Shown here one piece after another: positions 1-7,880 of a stretch of DNA of 18,960 nt. Within the stretch, counting starts at the first letter, position 1. Every line of letters starts with the position of its first letter. Under the pieces are notes generated by a model. That model saw nothing but the letters and a program-made list of their open reading frames with translations. It was not told the DNA's origin and made no database searches. Source of the stretch: an uncultured bacterium (GTDB lineage Bacteria; Pseudomonadota; Alphaproteobacteria; Rhodospirillales; Rhodospirillaceae). The DNA is taken from contig CAITZE010000281.1 in assembly GCA_903896775.1 (NCBI GenBank), positions 1-18,960 of the forward strand. Direction: 5' to 3'. The translations under genes were made by a program, and so were the position numbers.

Positions 1-1399
1 CCATAAAGTGCTGCTCAACGCCGCCGTCCCAGCTATTGGCCTCTTCGGGCCGGAGGTTGATGTTACCGTAATCGCTATAGAGCTGATAAAGCGTCGGCGC
101 TTTAAAGCCCTGTCCGAAGCTGGCGCGCAACACAGTGCCCTGGTCATTCAACGCCCAGGCAGCCGCCAATTGTCCAAGAGCACGGCCACCGAAGGTGTCG
201 TGATCATCGTAACGCACGCCGCCGGTCAGCGTCAGACCTTTGATCACTTCGCCCTGAAGCTGCGCGTAACCGCTGGTGATGCCGGTGCTCGCTACAGCAG
301 ACGGTGGATTAGGAGCGAAGCTGGAAGGCGATGCTGTGCGAAAGCTGGATCTTTCGTGCTCTGCCCCGATCACGGCGTCCCAGCCCTCAGCAAGCGACAC
401 CGAACCTTGGTATTCGACGCGCTCGTTGCGCCCGACCGACTCAAACGTTGTGCTTGTCACCGCTTGAGTGGGATCGAAATTATCGCGCGCGATGTCGGTG
501 TAAGTATAAGCGACGCGATTTTTAAAACGCCCATTTAGCAGATCGAAATTCAATCCTGCGTAACCGACATATTGATCGGTCTTGCTGTATTCCGAAGTGT
601 CTGCAAGCGTGTAATTCGGGGGCGGAAAACCGTCGTACTGGCTATGAGCGTGTGTGTAGAGACCACGCAGGTCGATCGAGACGTTATCCATGAAGTTGTA
701 GCGCAAGCGACCGCTGAGGCCTTGGTTTTGATAGCCATCTCTTTCTGTGCCCGGCGCATAGGTCGATACGCCGTCGGTCACATAGTAGTTGCCCGCCAAT
801 CGCCATTCGAGCGGGCCATCAACGCCACCGGCGCCCAGCTGTCCGTAACCCGTGCCGAGCGATCCGCCCTCTGCCGAGCCGGAAGCTTCAAACGGTTTTG
901 TAGGTGCCGCCGTGACGATATTGACGACACCGCCGATCGCCTGGCTGCCCCACAGCGTCGACTGCGCGCCACGCAAGATCTCGATGTGATCGATATCGCC
1001 GGTGAGAAGATCGGCAGCGTTGTAGCCGCCGCCGGGCGACGACGGATCGTTCACCTTCACGCCATCGATGATAACAACAGTCTGGTCGGTCTCCGCGCCA
1101 CGAATACGTAATGCGGTTGTGCCACCAACGCCGCCGTTGCGGGAGTAACTGACACCCGGGGTTTCCGTGAGCACATCGGTAACAACTACAGCCTGGCTGG
1201 ACTCAATGGCGTCGTGATTGAGCACTGTGATCGAGGAGCCAACTTTGTAAAGCGGCTGCGGTGTGCGGGTCGCTGTGACGACAATCTCGTCAATGCTCGG
1301 GCCCGCAAAGTCAGCCGATGCCGGCGCGTCGTCGGCAAAAGCTGGCACGGAGGACAAGATTGAAATCAGGCTGGTGGTAGATATCAGAAGACGCTTCAT
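1..1399 (-). CDS. btuB: BtuB-like vitamin B12 TonB-dependent receptor, partial (3' end off the left edge)
   Basis: Outer-membrane receptor that takes up a corrinoid using TonB energy. The frame is open from an ATG at 1399-1397 to the window edge, giving 466 codons with no stop, so the C-terminal part of the barrel is missing. Visible in order: a signal peptide (about residues 1-22, ending AFA before DD), a TonB box DEIVVTAT at about 37-44, a plug domain with RIRGAETDQTVVIIDG (about 98-113) and LRGAQSTLWGSQAIGGVVNI (about 142-161), then barrel strands. An AAGGA ribosome site lies 8 bases before the ATG. The family match alone would fit other TonB receptors; the B12 assignment rests on the cobalamin riboswitch directly upstream plus the BtuB-like plug. 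Confidence is high for the receptor and good for the B12 substrate. Confidence 0.9.
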   Translation of the reverse strand, partial: MKRLLISTTSLISILSSVPAFADDAPASADFAGPSIDEIVVTATRTPQPLYKVGSSITVLNHDAIESSQAVVVTDVLTETPGVSYSRNGGVGGTTALRIRGAETDQTVVIIDGVKVNDPSSPGGGYNAADLLTGDIDHIEILRGAQSTLWGSQAIGGVVNIVTAAPTKPFEASGSAEGGSLGTGYGQLGAGGVDGPLEWRLAGNYYVTDGVSTYAPGTERDGYQNQGLSGRLRYNFMDNVSIDLRGLYTHAHSQYDGFPPPNYTLADTSEYSKTDQYVGYAGLNFDLLNGRFKNRVAYTYTDIARDNFDPTQAVTSTTFESVGRNERVEYQGSVSLAEGWDAVIGAEHERSSFRTASPSSFAPNPPSAVASTGITSGYAQLQGEVIKGLTLTGGVRYDDHDTFGGRALGQLAAAWALNDQGTVLRASFGQGFKAPTLYQLYSDYGNINLRPEEANSWDGGVEQHFM

Positions 1400-1469
1400 C
1401 GAGATTTTCCTTATGACGAAGTACGCCAACGAAGACTGAGACGATAAGGAAACCCCATACGGCCGCAGC

Positions 1470-1517
1470 CCGCGCAAGCGCGGTTAAAACAACTGCCGTC
1501 TCTCGGGAAAAACCCGT
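1470..1517 (-). promoter_or_regulatory. Possible expression platform of the B12 riboswitch (two small hairpins)
   Basis: The roughly 155-base leader between the riboswitch core and the btuB start can form two short hairpins on the minus strand: CGGG-TTTTT-CCCG (1517-1505) and CCGCGC-TT-GCGCGG (1483-1470). Neither is followed by a U-run, so a classical intrinsic terminator is not evident. Control at the level of translation start is therefore as likely. This is a structural observation only. Confidence 0.3.
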
Positions 1518-1554
1518 TCGCGCGCCACACCCCGGCCGAACGAAGGACGACTGC

Positions 1555-1722
1555 GACAGGCAGGTCTCCTGGCTCGCGGGTTCGCATCCATTGCGCGTCG
1601 CCTTCCCGGAAAGCATTCCAGTGGCTACATGACGCGCGGACTAACCGCTTACAGTTGCGGGGGCAGCCCAGGTGTTACACCTGAGTTCCCTTTTCATCCT
1701 CTATCCGAGGAACCTGTCACGC
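1555..1722 (-). ncRNA. Cobalamin (B12) riboswitch
   Basis: Read on the minus strand, the segment carries conserved cobalamin-riboswitch blocks in the right order. These are AAAAGGGAA, then GGGCTGCCCCCGCAACTG (about 1670-1653), then GCCACTGG (about 1625-1618), GGGAAGGCG, and near the 3' end GAGCCAGGAGACCTGCC. The ends can pair as a closing stem (GACAGG near 1718-1713 with CCTGTC near 1560-1555). It sits in the 5' leader of the B12-type receptor. In this class, adenosylcobalamin or another corrinoid binds and lowers expression of the downstream uptake gene. Recognition is by motif reading, not a covariance search, but the blocks are unambiguous. Confidence 0.95.
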
Positions 1723-1729
1723 CTGCAAT

Positions 1730-1756
1730 GTTATAGGCTGCGCCAGGCGCGGTCAA
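1730..1756 (-). promoter_or_regulatory. Candidate promoter for the riboswitch-btuB transcript
   Basis: On the minus strand TTGACC (1756-1751) is followed after 15 bases by TATAAC (1735-1730), placing a start a few bases before the riboswitch closing stem. The spacer is shorter than the usual 17, so this is a candidate only. Confidence 0.45.
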
Positions 1757-1813
1757 TCTGAGCGGGCATTCAGCCCAATTCCATCCCGCAAAAAGCCGTG
1801 GCATAAACACCAC

Positions 1814-2752
1814 ATGAGCAACGAGCAGTCACTCGCGGAGCGTTTCAACGCCCTCGCCGATCCGGCGCTGTGGGGTGGCCTTGCGCCTCAGCTGCATATA
1901 GACGACCCCGCGTTCACGGCGGCAGCGAAACAGCCGATGAACTTCGACGCAGCGGCTCTTAACGGTATCAATGCCGATCTTGCGCGCGAAGGCTATTTTC
2001 AGCTACCGGCTCTGGATTGGGGTGTAGACGTTGCAGGGGTCGCGGCGGGAGTCAGTGCAGTCGTCACAGCGGGTTACATGCCGGTGTTCGCTTTTATGTA
2101 CGACGAGCCATGGTTCATGTATGCGCGGCTGCATAAACTCATGACCACCGTGCTCGACGCCGGTTACAGAATGATGCCTGCGTTCTGGGCCTGGCACGTC
2201 GACGGTAAACGCGAAGGGGCCGGTTGGACGCCGCACCGCGATCTCGGTTACCGCACGCTGTTGCCTGATCGCCGGCCCAAGGCCATGACGTTTTGGCTGC
2301 CCCTGAGTGAAGCCACGCCGCAAAACGGCTGCATGTACATTATGCCGGCCGATCTCGATCCGACGTACGGCACACCGAGCGACAATCAGTTCAAGATCGA
2401 CCTGCAGAGCATGCGTGCCTTGCCAAGCCCCGCCGGCGGCCTTCTTGCCTGGACGCAGGCCGTGCTTCACTGGGGCGGGCGCGCCCGCAAACCCGTGACA
2501 ACACCACGCATCAGCATCTCGGTGGAATTTCAACGCGGCGATCAAGCACCGATCTACGAACCCCTGCTTGACCCGCTGCAATTACCCGACATGACTTCGC
2601 GCCTCCGTCTCATTCTGCGTCAGGTTTTGCAGTACAAGCATATGTATCCGCTATCGCCCGACATGGAATCGCTGGCTGAAGCTGCGGCGTTCCGTCCCGG
2701 CCTGACACCTGCGTTTCTCCAAGACATGATGCAGCGCAACAAACCGGCGTAA
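1814..2752 (+). CDS. Phytanoyl-CoA dioxygenase (PhyH)-like Fe(II)/2-oxoglutarate oxygenase
   Basis: A 312-residue cytoplasmic protein with no signal peptide or membrane segment. The iron- and 2-oxoglutarate-binding residues of the PhyH superfamily can be placed: H141-x-D143 in TPHRDLGYR, a distal histidine H219 in QAVLHWGGRAR, and R232 in PRISISVEF thirteen residues later as the likely 2-oxoglutarate ligand. Family members hydroxylate or halogenate diverse small molecules, so the substrate cannot be named. It is transcribed away from btuB, and the MmgE/PrpD gene follows 79 bases downstream on the same strand, so co-transcription is plausible. No strong ribosome site precedes the ATG at 1814. 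The family call is good; the physiological role is unknown. Confidence 0.78.
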   Translation: MSNEQSLAERFNALADPALWGGLAPQLHIDDPAFTAAAKQPMNFDAAALNGINADLAREGYFQLPALDWGVDVAGVAAGVSAVVTAGYMPVFAFMYDEPWFMYARLHKLMTTVLDAGYRMMPAFWAWHVDGKREGAGWTPHRDLGYRTLLPDRRPKAMTFWLPLSEATPQNGCMYIMPADLDPTYGTPSDNQFKIDLQSMRALPSPAGGLLAWTQAVLHWGGRARKPVTTPRISISVEFQRGDQAPIYEPLLDPLQLPDMTSRLRLILRQVLQYKHMYPLSPDMESLAEAAAFRPGLTPAFLQDMMQRNKPA

Positions 2753-2793
2753 GCGCGAATAAATCCAAGTTCGGCGTTGGCCACCTCCAGATT

Positions 2794-2815
2794 GGCCTGT
2801 ACCTTTAGGCCTGTA
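2794..2815 (+). repeat. 8-bp direct repeat upstream of the MmgE/PrpD gene
   Basis: GGCCTGTA occurs at 2794-2801 and again at 2808-2815, a 14-base period, inside the short gap before the MmgE/PrpD start. It may be a regulator half-site pair or chance; no promoter is obvious next to it. Confidence 0.3.
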
Positions 2816-2831
2816 GCATCTTCAGGGATGG

Positions 2832-4313
2832 ATGGGGACAATGACGACAATGAACCGCCGCGACCTTCTCTCAACCGTTATCGCCGCTTCGGCCGCGGCC
2901 AGCGCCTTTACAGTGCCTTCTGCAAAGGCCGCAGATACAGCTCCGAAGAGTGAAGCGGGCAAAGGTGCCGACAAAGATGTCACCAAAACATTGGCGCGCT
3001 ATCTCGTCGGTGCAACCTACGATCAGTTGCCTGCAAATGTGCGTAAAGAAGGCACACGCACGCTTTTGAATTGGATCGGCGTCGCCATCGGCGGCAGCCA
3101 CGAGCCGGCCGTCAATATCGCCTCGACCACGCTCACGCCCTTTTCGGGCCCCGCGCAAGCGAGCTTATTGGGTCGGCACGAGCGGTTCGATGTCATGAAC
3201 GCGGCTTTCATCAACGGTGTCGCCGGTCACGTTCTCGATTATGACGACACGCATCTGAAGACCATCGTTCATCCGGGCGCCGTGATTGGCCCGGCGATAC
3301 TTGCCTTTGCCGAATACAAACAATCGAGCGGCAAAGAATTCTTGAACGCGCTTGTGCTCGGCGTTGAGACAGCCTGTCGTATCGGCAACGCAGTTTACCC
3401 CAATCATTATGATATTGGCTGGCACATCACCGGCACCGCCGGAGTGTTTGGCGCCGCGGCGGGCGTTGGAAAGCTTTTGAATCTCAACGAGCAGCAGATG
3501 ATTTACGCACTCGGTCTTGCGGCCTCACAGCCCGTGGGCTTGCGGGAATCCTTCGGTTCCATGAACAAGTCCTTCAATCCCGGCCGAGCTGCCGCCAACG
3601 GCATCTTTGCCGCTCTGCTCGCCGCAGGAGGCTATGACAGCTCAAACGCCATGATCGAAGCACAACGCGGCTGGGCCAATACCATCAGCACGAAGCAGGA
3701 TTTTCACGAAATCACCGGCGAGCTTGGTCAACGCTACGAGTCACTGCTCAACACCTATAAACCGTTCCCGTGCGGTATCGTGCTCCATCCCACTTTGGAT
3801 GCCGCCATCCAACTGCAGCGCGCCAACAAGATTGATATCGACAAGATCGAAAAAGTCGTTCTTAAGATCCATCCCAACGTGCTGGAACTCACCGGCAAAA
3901 AAACGCCTGCGGACGGCCTGGAAAGCAAATTCAGCGTCTATCACGCCACGGCGGTAGCGCTCATCGAAGGTGCCGGCGGCATGAAACAATTCAGCGACCG
4001 CGCCGCGCGCGATCCGAAGGTCATCACACTACGCCAGAAGGTTCAGCCGACCATCGATCCGGCCATCAAACCCGATCAGGTCGACATGACCATCGTCTTC
4101 AAAGACGGCAAGACGTTGCACAAATTTATCGAACACGCCGTCGGAAGCGTCGAAGCACCTTTGAGCGACGATGATTTGCAACGCAAATTCTTCGATGTGG
4201 CGGATAGCAATCTGCCGCACGCTCAATGCCAAAAGGTTATTGATCTGTGCTGGAAGGTCGAAAGCTTGAGCAACGTCGGTGATATCGCAGCAGCGGCTCG
4301 CGCTTCCGCCTAA
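2832..4313 (+). CDS. MmgE/PrpD family protein with Tat signal peptide
   Basis: Relative of 2-methylcitrate dehydratase (PrpD), cis-aconitate decarboxylase and MmgE. Family hallmarks seen, numbered from the first ATG: NGVAGHVLDYDDTHLK (128-143), HPGAVIGPAILAFAEY (147-162), GWHITGTAGVFGAAAGVGKL (196-215), the KPFPCGIVLHP block (310-320) and SKFSVYHATAVAL (365-377). The N-terminus reads NRRDLLSTV, then an alanine-rich hydrophobic run, then AKA-AD. This is a twin-arginine signal, so export of the folded protein to the periplasm is predicted, whereas characterised relatives are cytosolic. At 493 residues the length fits the family plus the leader. Starts at 2832, 2841 or 2850 are all in frame and all keep the RR motif. 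The substrate is unknown; no prpB/prpC propionate genes are nearby. Confidence 0.87.
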   Translation: MGTMTTMNRRDLLSTVIAASAAASAFTVPSAKAADTAPKSEAGKGADKDVTKTLARYLVGATYDQLPANVRKEGTRTLLNWIGVAIGGSHEPAVNIASTTLTPFSGPAQASLLGRHERFDVMNAAFINGVAGHVLDYDDTHLKTIVHPGAVIGPAILAFAEYKQSSGKEFLNALVLGVETACRIGNAVYPNHYDIGWHITGTAGVFGAAAGVGKLLNLNEQQMIYALGLAASQPVGLRESFGSMNKSFNPGRAAANGIFAALLAAGGYDSSNAMIEAQRGWANTISTKQDFHEITGELGQRYESLLNTYKPFPCGIVLHPTLDAAIQLQRANKIDIDKIEKVVLKIHPNVLELTGKKTPADGLESKFSVYHATAVALIEGAGGMKQFSDRAARDPKVITLRQKVQPTIDPAIKPDQVDMTIVFKDGKTLHKFIEHAVGSVEAPLSDDDLQRKFFDVADSNLPHAQCQKVIDLCWKVESLSNVGDIAAAARASA

Positions 4314-4322
4314 AACCAGGCG
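4307..4322. terminator. Small hairpin between convergent genes
   Basis: CGCCT-AAAACC-AGGCG spans the stop of the MmgE/PrpD gene and the 9-base gap before the stop of the convergent TonB receptor. The stem is only 5 bp and has no clear U-run, so it is at best a weak bidirectional terminator. Confidence 0.3.
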
Positions 4323-6767
4323 TTAGTTCGCCCAAGTGAGATTGAGGCCGAAGGTGCGCGGCGGCGGCGGCGTCTGTTGTCCTACGTGTCCCAACAGGAA
4401 CGGATTGCCGAAGGCGTATGTATTCGACTCATCGCCGGTGAGGTTGTCTATATACGTCGTCAGCCGCCACTGCTGATGCTGAACGCCGACCCGTAAATTA
4501 ACGACATTATAAGCGTGAACAGGGGACATCCCGCCCGAGGCGTTGGACAAGCGGGATTGTCCAAAGAGCTCGTATTTGACGTTCATAAAGCCAAGATAAT
4601 CGCGCGCAACAAGGGTCTGATATTGTGCGGCCACCGTTCCCGAAAGCTTGGGTGTGACTGGCAGACGGCTGATGCTGAGCGCGGCCAACATCGGATTTGT
4701 ATCTGTCAAAACTGGGTCGGCCCACGACAGATTAGCCATCAAGCGAATATGCTCATTGGGAACGTAGGTGCTCTCGACCTCGAAACCGTAGTTGCGGACA
4801 TTCCCGACGTTCGCTGTCACCGGCAACCCATTCGGGCGAACGAGGTCAGCCTGCATATTGTCCCACAGCGCAAAAAAGCCGGTGGCATTGAGAGTCAGCT
4901 TTTTGTCGAAGAATGTTGATTTTGATCCAATTTCAAAATTCCAAAGCTGGTCGGAAGCGAAATTCGATACGGTTAAAGCCCGGCCGCTGTTGAAGCTCGG
5001 AGAAGCGATGCGGCTCGCGATATTGATACCGCCCAGCCGGAAGCCCTGGGCCACCTCGGCATAAAACAAGTTATCGGGGTTGGGCTGGAAGCTGACTTCA
5101 GCGCGCGGCGTTGCACCAAACTTGCGGTTTGCGCCAAACGCTTCTGAAGGCCCGACATCGATCAATTCCGAATTGTCAGCGCTGGTATTGAGCTCGCCGT
5201 GATAAAGCCGCAAGCCCGCGCTGACGGAAAAATAAGGATTGAACTTATACGTCGCCTCGCCAAACAGCGCGATTTCCGTTCCGCTGTCGTGACGATTCTT
5301 GGAATAGAAGATGCCCTGCCCTTGATCGAGCCGCGTAAGGGTCGAATAACTGTCGTCGCTTCGTTCTGAAAAGAATACGCCCGTAAGCCATTGAAAACTT
5401 CCGCCGGGGATCGAAACCAGACGTGTTTCATGGTTGATCGTGCGGTAACGGCTGATCTGGTCGAAAGCCGTCGGTTCTATGGGGATCTGAAGAAGCGTGG
5501 GCAACGCTTGCGACGCGTCGTAGCGTGCGCCAACGCTGTCAAAAACCCAGGCGGTGGTTGAAACCAGATCGGCCCAATGCAGGTCGCCGTCGATGCCGAC
5601 GCTCGCGGTCAGGAAATCGTTTCTGTTGGGTTCGGCCAGCAAATTGTTGCGCGAAAAAAGCGTCATACCGGCATCAAAATACTGCGTATCGTTATTGTGG
5701 ATCGACTGAAACGTGACGCCGCTCCGCAAGGTCCAGTCTTGCGATAAACTGAGCCGCAAGCCCGACCTAAATCCCGAAATATCGGAGTCGTTGACGTTCG
5801 TAGGACCGATCGCAGTATCATTAATGTATCCGCCGACGCGTTTTACATAAGCAACCGTGCGGAAGGCCAATCTGTCATCGACCAGCGGCAGGTTCACCAT
5901 AGCCTCCGCGGTTCCTGATGGGTCAACGCCGGAGGCAACATCGCCATCAAGAGACGCGTGAGCCTCGAATTTTCCGAGAACTGGCTGATTGGTGATGATA
6001 CGCACGAGACCACCGATGGAACCCGCGCCATACAGTGTGCCCTGAGGACCGCGAATGACTTCGACGCGGTCGATGTCAAAAAGTTGGAGATTGGGATCCG
6101 GACCATTGAAATTGGCGCGTGTTTCATCAAGGTAGATGCTGACGGTCGATTGCGTGTTGCCGATGAATGGTCCATCGGAAAGACCGCGAACGATGAATTT
6201 GCTCTGGCCAGGGCTATTGCCCGTCGTACTTAGTCCCGGCACGAGCGAAGACATTTCATTTGAATCGCGCGCGCCATAATCATCCAGCGTTGTTCCGGTG
6301 ACCGCCGTCACCGGCAGCGGTGCAGCCTGAATGGCGATAGGTCGCTTTGTGGCGGTGATCGTGATTTGCTCTGTCAGCGGCACCACGACGGGCACCATGG
6401 CTTCTACTGGCGCTTGTGTCGTCGCACCGGGAAGCTCGAAGATCCGCCACGTTGACGGATCGATCATTTCATAACCAAGTCCGCTGCCGACGAGGAGCCG
6501 CCGCAGAGCGTCATCCACGCTCTCATATCCCACAACGTCGCGGCTTGTGCGATTGGTAAGATTGACGCCGGTAAGGCCTATGGAGACATCGGCTTGGGAA
6601 GCGACCGCGGCCAGCGCGGTGCTGAGCGATTGCGCCGGGATATCAAACGGCTTCTGATCAGCCGCGGAAACTGGACAGGCGAACAGAACCGGAGCCACTG
6701 CCAAAACCACGCAGCGAACCCGGAACAATGCAGACAACACACGGCCTAACGGGAACGAAAGTCCCAT
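4323..6767 (-). CDS. TonB-dependent receptor with N-terminal STN signalling domain (FecA-type transducer)
   Basis: Outer-membrane transducer that imports a ligand and signals through its periplasmic N-terminal domain to the FecR-like protein encoded just upstream. Numbered from an in-frame GTG at 6773, the order is: signal peptide (about 1-37, ending VSA before ADQ), STN domain (about 41-113, starting FDIPAQSLSTALAAVASQ), TonB box EQITITATK (about 135-143), plug (about 145-265, with RVEVIRGPQGTLYGAGSIGG) and a beta-barrel to residue 816. The ATG at 6767, two codons later, is preferred here; the GTG cannot be excluded. FecR ends 18 bases before it, so the two are probably co-transcribed. The ligand is unknown. 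Ferric citrate or a siderophore is the default for the architecture, but no siderophore gene or Fur-like box was seen nearby. Confidence 0.93.
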   Translation of the reverse strand: MGLSFPLGRVLSALFRVRCVVLAVAPVLFACPVSAADQKPFDIPAQSLSTALAAVASQADVSIGLTGVNLTNRTSRDVVGYESVDDALRRLLVGSGLGYEMIDPSTWRIFELPGATTQAPVEAMVPVVVPLTEQITITATKRPIAIQAAPLPVTAVTGTTLDDYGARDSNEMSSLVPGLSTTGNSPGQSKFIVRGLSDGPFIGNTQSTVSIYLDETRANFNGPDPNLQLFDIDRVEVIRGPQGTLYGAGSIGGLVRIITNQPVLGKFEAHASLDGDVASGVDPSGTAEAMVNLPLVDDRLAFRTVAYVKRVGGYINDTAIGPTNVNDSDISGFRSGLRLSLSQDWTLRSGVTFQSIHNNDTQYFDAGMTLFSRNNLLAEPNRNDFLTASVGIDGDLHWADLVSTTAWVFDSVGARYDASQALPTLLQIPIEPTAFDQISRYRTINHETRLVSIPGGSFQWLTGVFFSERSDDSYSTLTRLDQGQGIFYSKNRHDSGTEIALFGEATYKFNPYFSVSAGLRLYHGELNTSADNSELIDVGPSEAFGANRKFGATPRAEVSFQPNPDNLFYAEVAQGFRLGGINIASRIASPSFNSGRALTVSNFASDQLWNFEIGSKSTFFDKKLTLNATGFFALWDNMQADLVRPNGLPVTANVGNVRNYGFEVESTYVPNEHIRLMANLSWADPVLTDTNPMLAALSISRLPVTPKLSGTVAAQYQTLVARDYLGFMNVKYELFGQSRLSNASGGMSPVHAYNVVNLRVGVQHQQWRLTTYIDNLTGDESNTYAFGNPFLLGHVGQQTPPPPRTFGLNLTWAN

Positions 6768-6785
6768 AACCACCCGGCAACCGAC

Positions 6786-7769
6786 TCATTTTGAAGATCC
6801 CCGGGTTAAGACTAGCGTATCGCCCTTCTCTTGCACAGTAACCGGCGCGAAGGCTTCAAGGCGGTGCAAGATACTGGCTTCGTCGTCGATTTTCAGGATC
6901 CCCGAGAACCGCAGGGCTCCTGTGGCTTCATCGCCGATCACGATGGTTTTGGTGAAATAGTGATTTAATTCAGATGCTACCTGGGCGAGCGGGGCATCCT
7001 CAAAAACCAAGCGTCCAGTGCGCCACGGCGCAATAGCCGAGGGGTTAACCTTTGCGACCCGATATTCCGCCGATCCCTCGCTGCTCAGATATTGATCTCC
7101 GGGCATAAGCTTCACGGGTGTTTCAGTACCGGCATTTTGGCGGACCTGTACGATACCGTGCTCGACAGCAACGCTCAGACGGCCGTCCGTGCGAACGATA
7201 TTAAAGGCTGTTCCAACAACCTCGACGCGGCGTGTTCCGAGATCGACGCTAAACACCCGGCCCGCATCGGGGGCCACCTCGAATTCGGCTTCGCCCTTCT
7301 CCAAACGCACATTGCGGCTGTTCCGCGCCATGGAAACCGCCACCTGAGTATCGGTATTCAAATGAATGGTGGAGCCGTCTTCCAGCGCCACATCGCGATG
7401 TTCGCCGACTTTCGTCGTGTAGATGCGGGTTTCAGGCGCGCCGTAGAATTGGAAAAAGCCGAGCACAAGGAGGGCCGCGGCTAAAGCCGACGGAACCCAA
7501 ACCCGCTTGGAAAATGCCGCCGTACGCCATACAGGCGGGCGCACCACCACGGGGGTGAAATCGTCAACCGACGCTGATGACAGCCGGGCGGTAATCTCGT
7601 GAGTTACCGCGTCAACCTGATTGAAGACGATGCGATTTTGCGGATCGGCTTCCAGCCATTGGGCAAACCCAAGCCAAGCGTCTTCCCCAGCATCGCCTTC
7701 CAGCCGGACGTGCCAGGCTAGGGCCGCTTCAAATCGCTCATTATCGAGGGTTAATTTAGCCTCAGTCAC
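6786..7769 (-). CDS. FecR-family anti-sigma factor / signal relay
   Basis: Single-pass inner-membrane protein that holds the partner ECF sigma factor and relays the signal from the receptor's STN domain. Seen in 327 residues: a cytoplasmic N-terminal region with DAWLGFAQWLEADPQNRIVF (31-49, the DUF4880-type motif), a membrane helix at about 90-109, a periplasmic FecR domain (about 115-210, with LEDGSTIHLNTDTQ, LEKGEAEFEVAPDAGRVF and VEVVGTAFNIV), and a C-terminal STN-like part (about 253-323, RLVFEDAPLAQVASELNHYF). The start is GTG with AAGG upstream. The gene lies between the sigma factor and the receptor, all on the minus strand, which is the classic fecI-fecR-fecA order. Confidence 0.93.
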   Translation of the reverse strand: MTEAKLTLDNERFEAALAWHVRLEGDAGEDAWLGFAQWLEADPQNRIVFNQVDAVTHEITARLSSASVDDFTPVVVRPPVWRTAAFSKRVWVPSALAAALLVLGFFQFYGAPETRIYTTKVGEHRDVALEDGSTIHLNTDTQVAVSMARNSRNVRLEKGEAEFEVAPDAGRVFSVDLGTRRVEVVGTAFNIVRTDGRLSVAVEHGIVQVRQNAGTETPVKLMPGDQYLSSEGSAEYRVAKVNPSAIAPWRTGRLVFEDAPLAQVASELNHYFTKTIVIGDEATGALRFSGILKIDDEASILHRLEAFAPVTVQEKGDTLVLTRGSSK

Positions 7770-7857
7770 TGTCTGCCTTACATCGCCTTTGGATAGGGTC
7801 GCGTTCCCTTAGTTCTATAACAAGATCGTACCATCAAAATTAAGACGCCGCCGACGG

Positions 7858-7876
7858 CCCACGTCCCTACCGTGGG
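7858..7876 (-). terminator. Hairpin just after the sigma factor gene
   Basis: CCCACG and CGTGGG form a perfect 6-bp stem with a 7-base loop, 4 bases beyond the sigma factor stop. There is no adjacent U-run. It could attenuate read-through into fecR, lowering FecR-like protein relative to the sigma factor, or simply protect mRNA. Confidence 0.35.
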
Positions 7877-7880
7877 TAGA

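Noticed and set aside
572..1111. Plus-strand open frame opposite the B12 receptor
   Set aside because: It is the antisense shadow of a clear TonB receptor reading frame with signal peptide, TonB box and plug motifs; the product resembles nothing known and no ribosome site is present.
2003..2581. Long minus-strand open frame inside the dioxygenase gene
   Set aside because: The opposite strand encodes a conserved iron/2-oxoglutarate site; the antisense product is low-complexity in H and R, as expected of a shadow frame.
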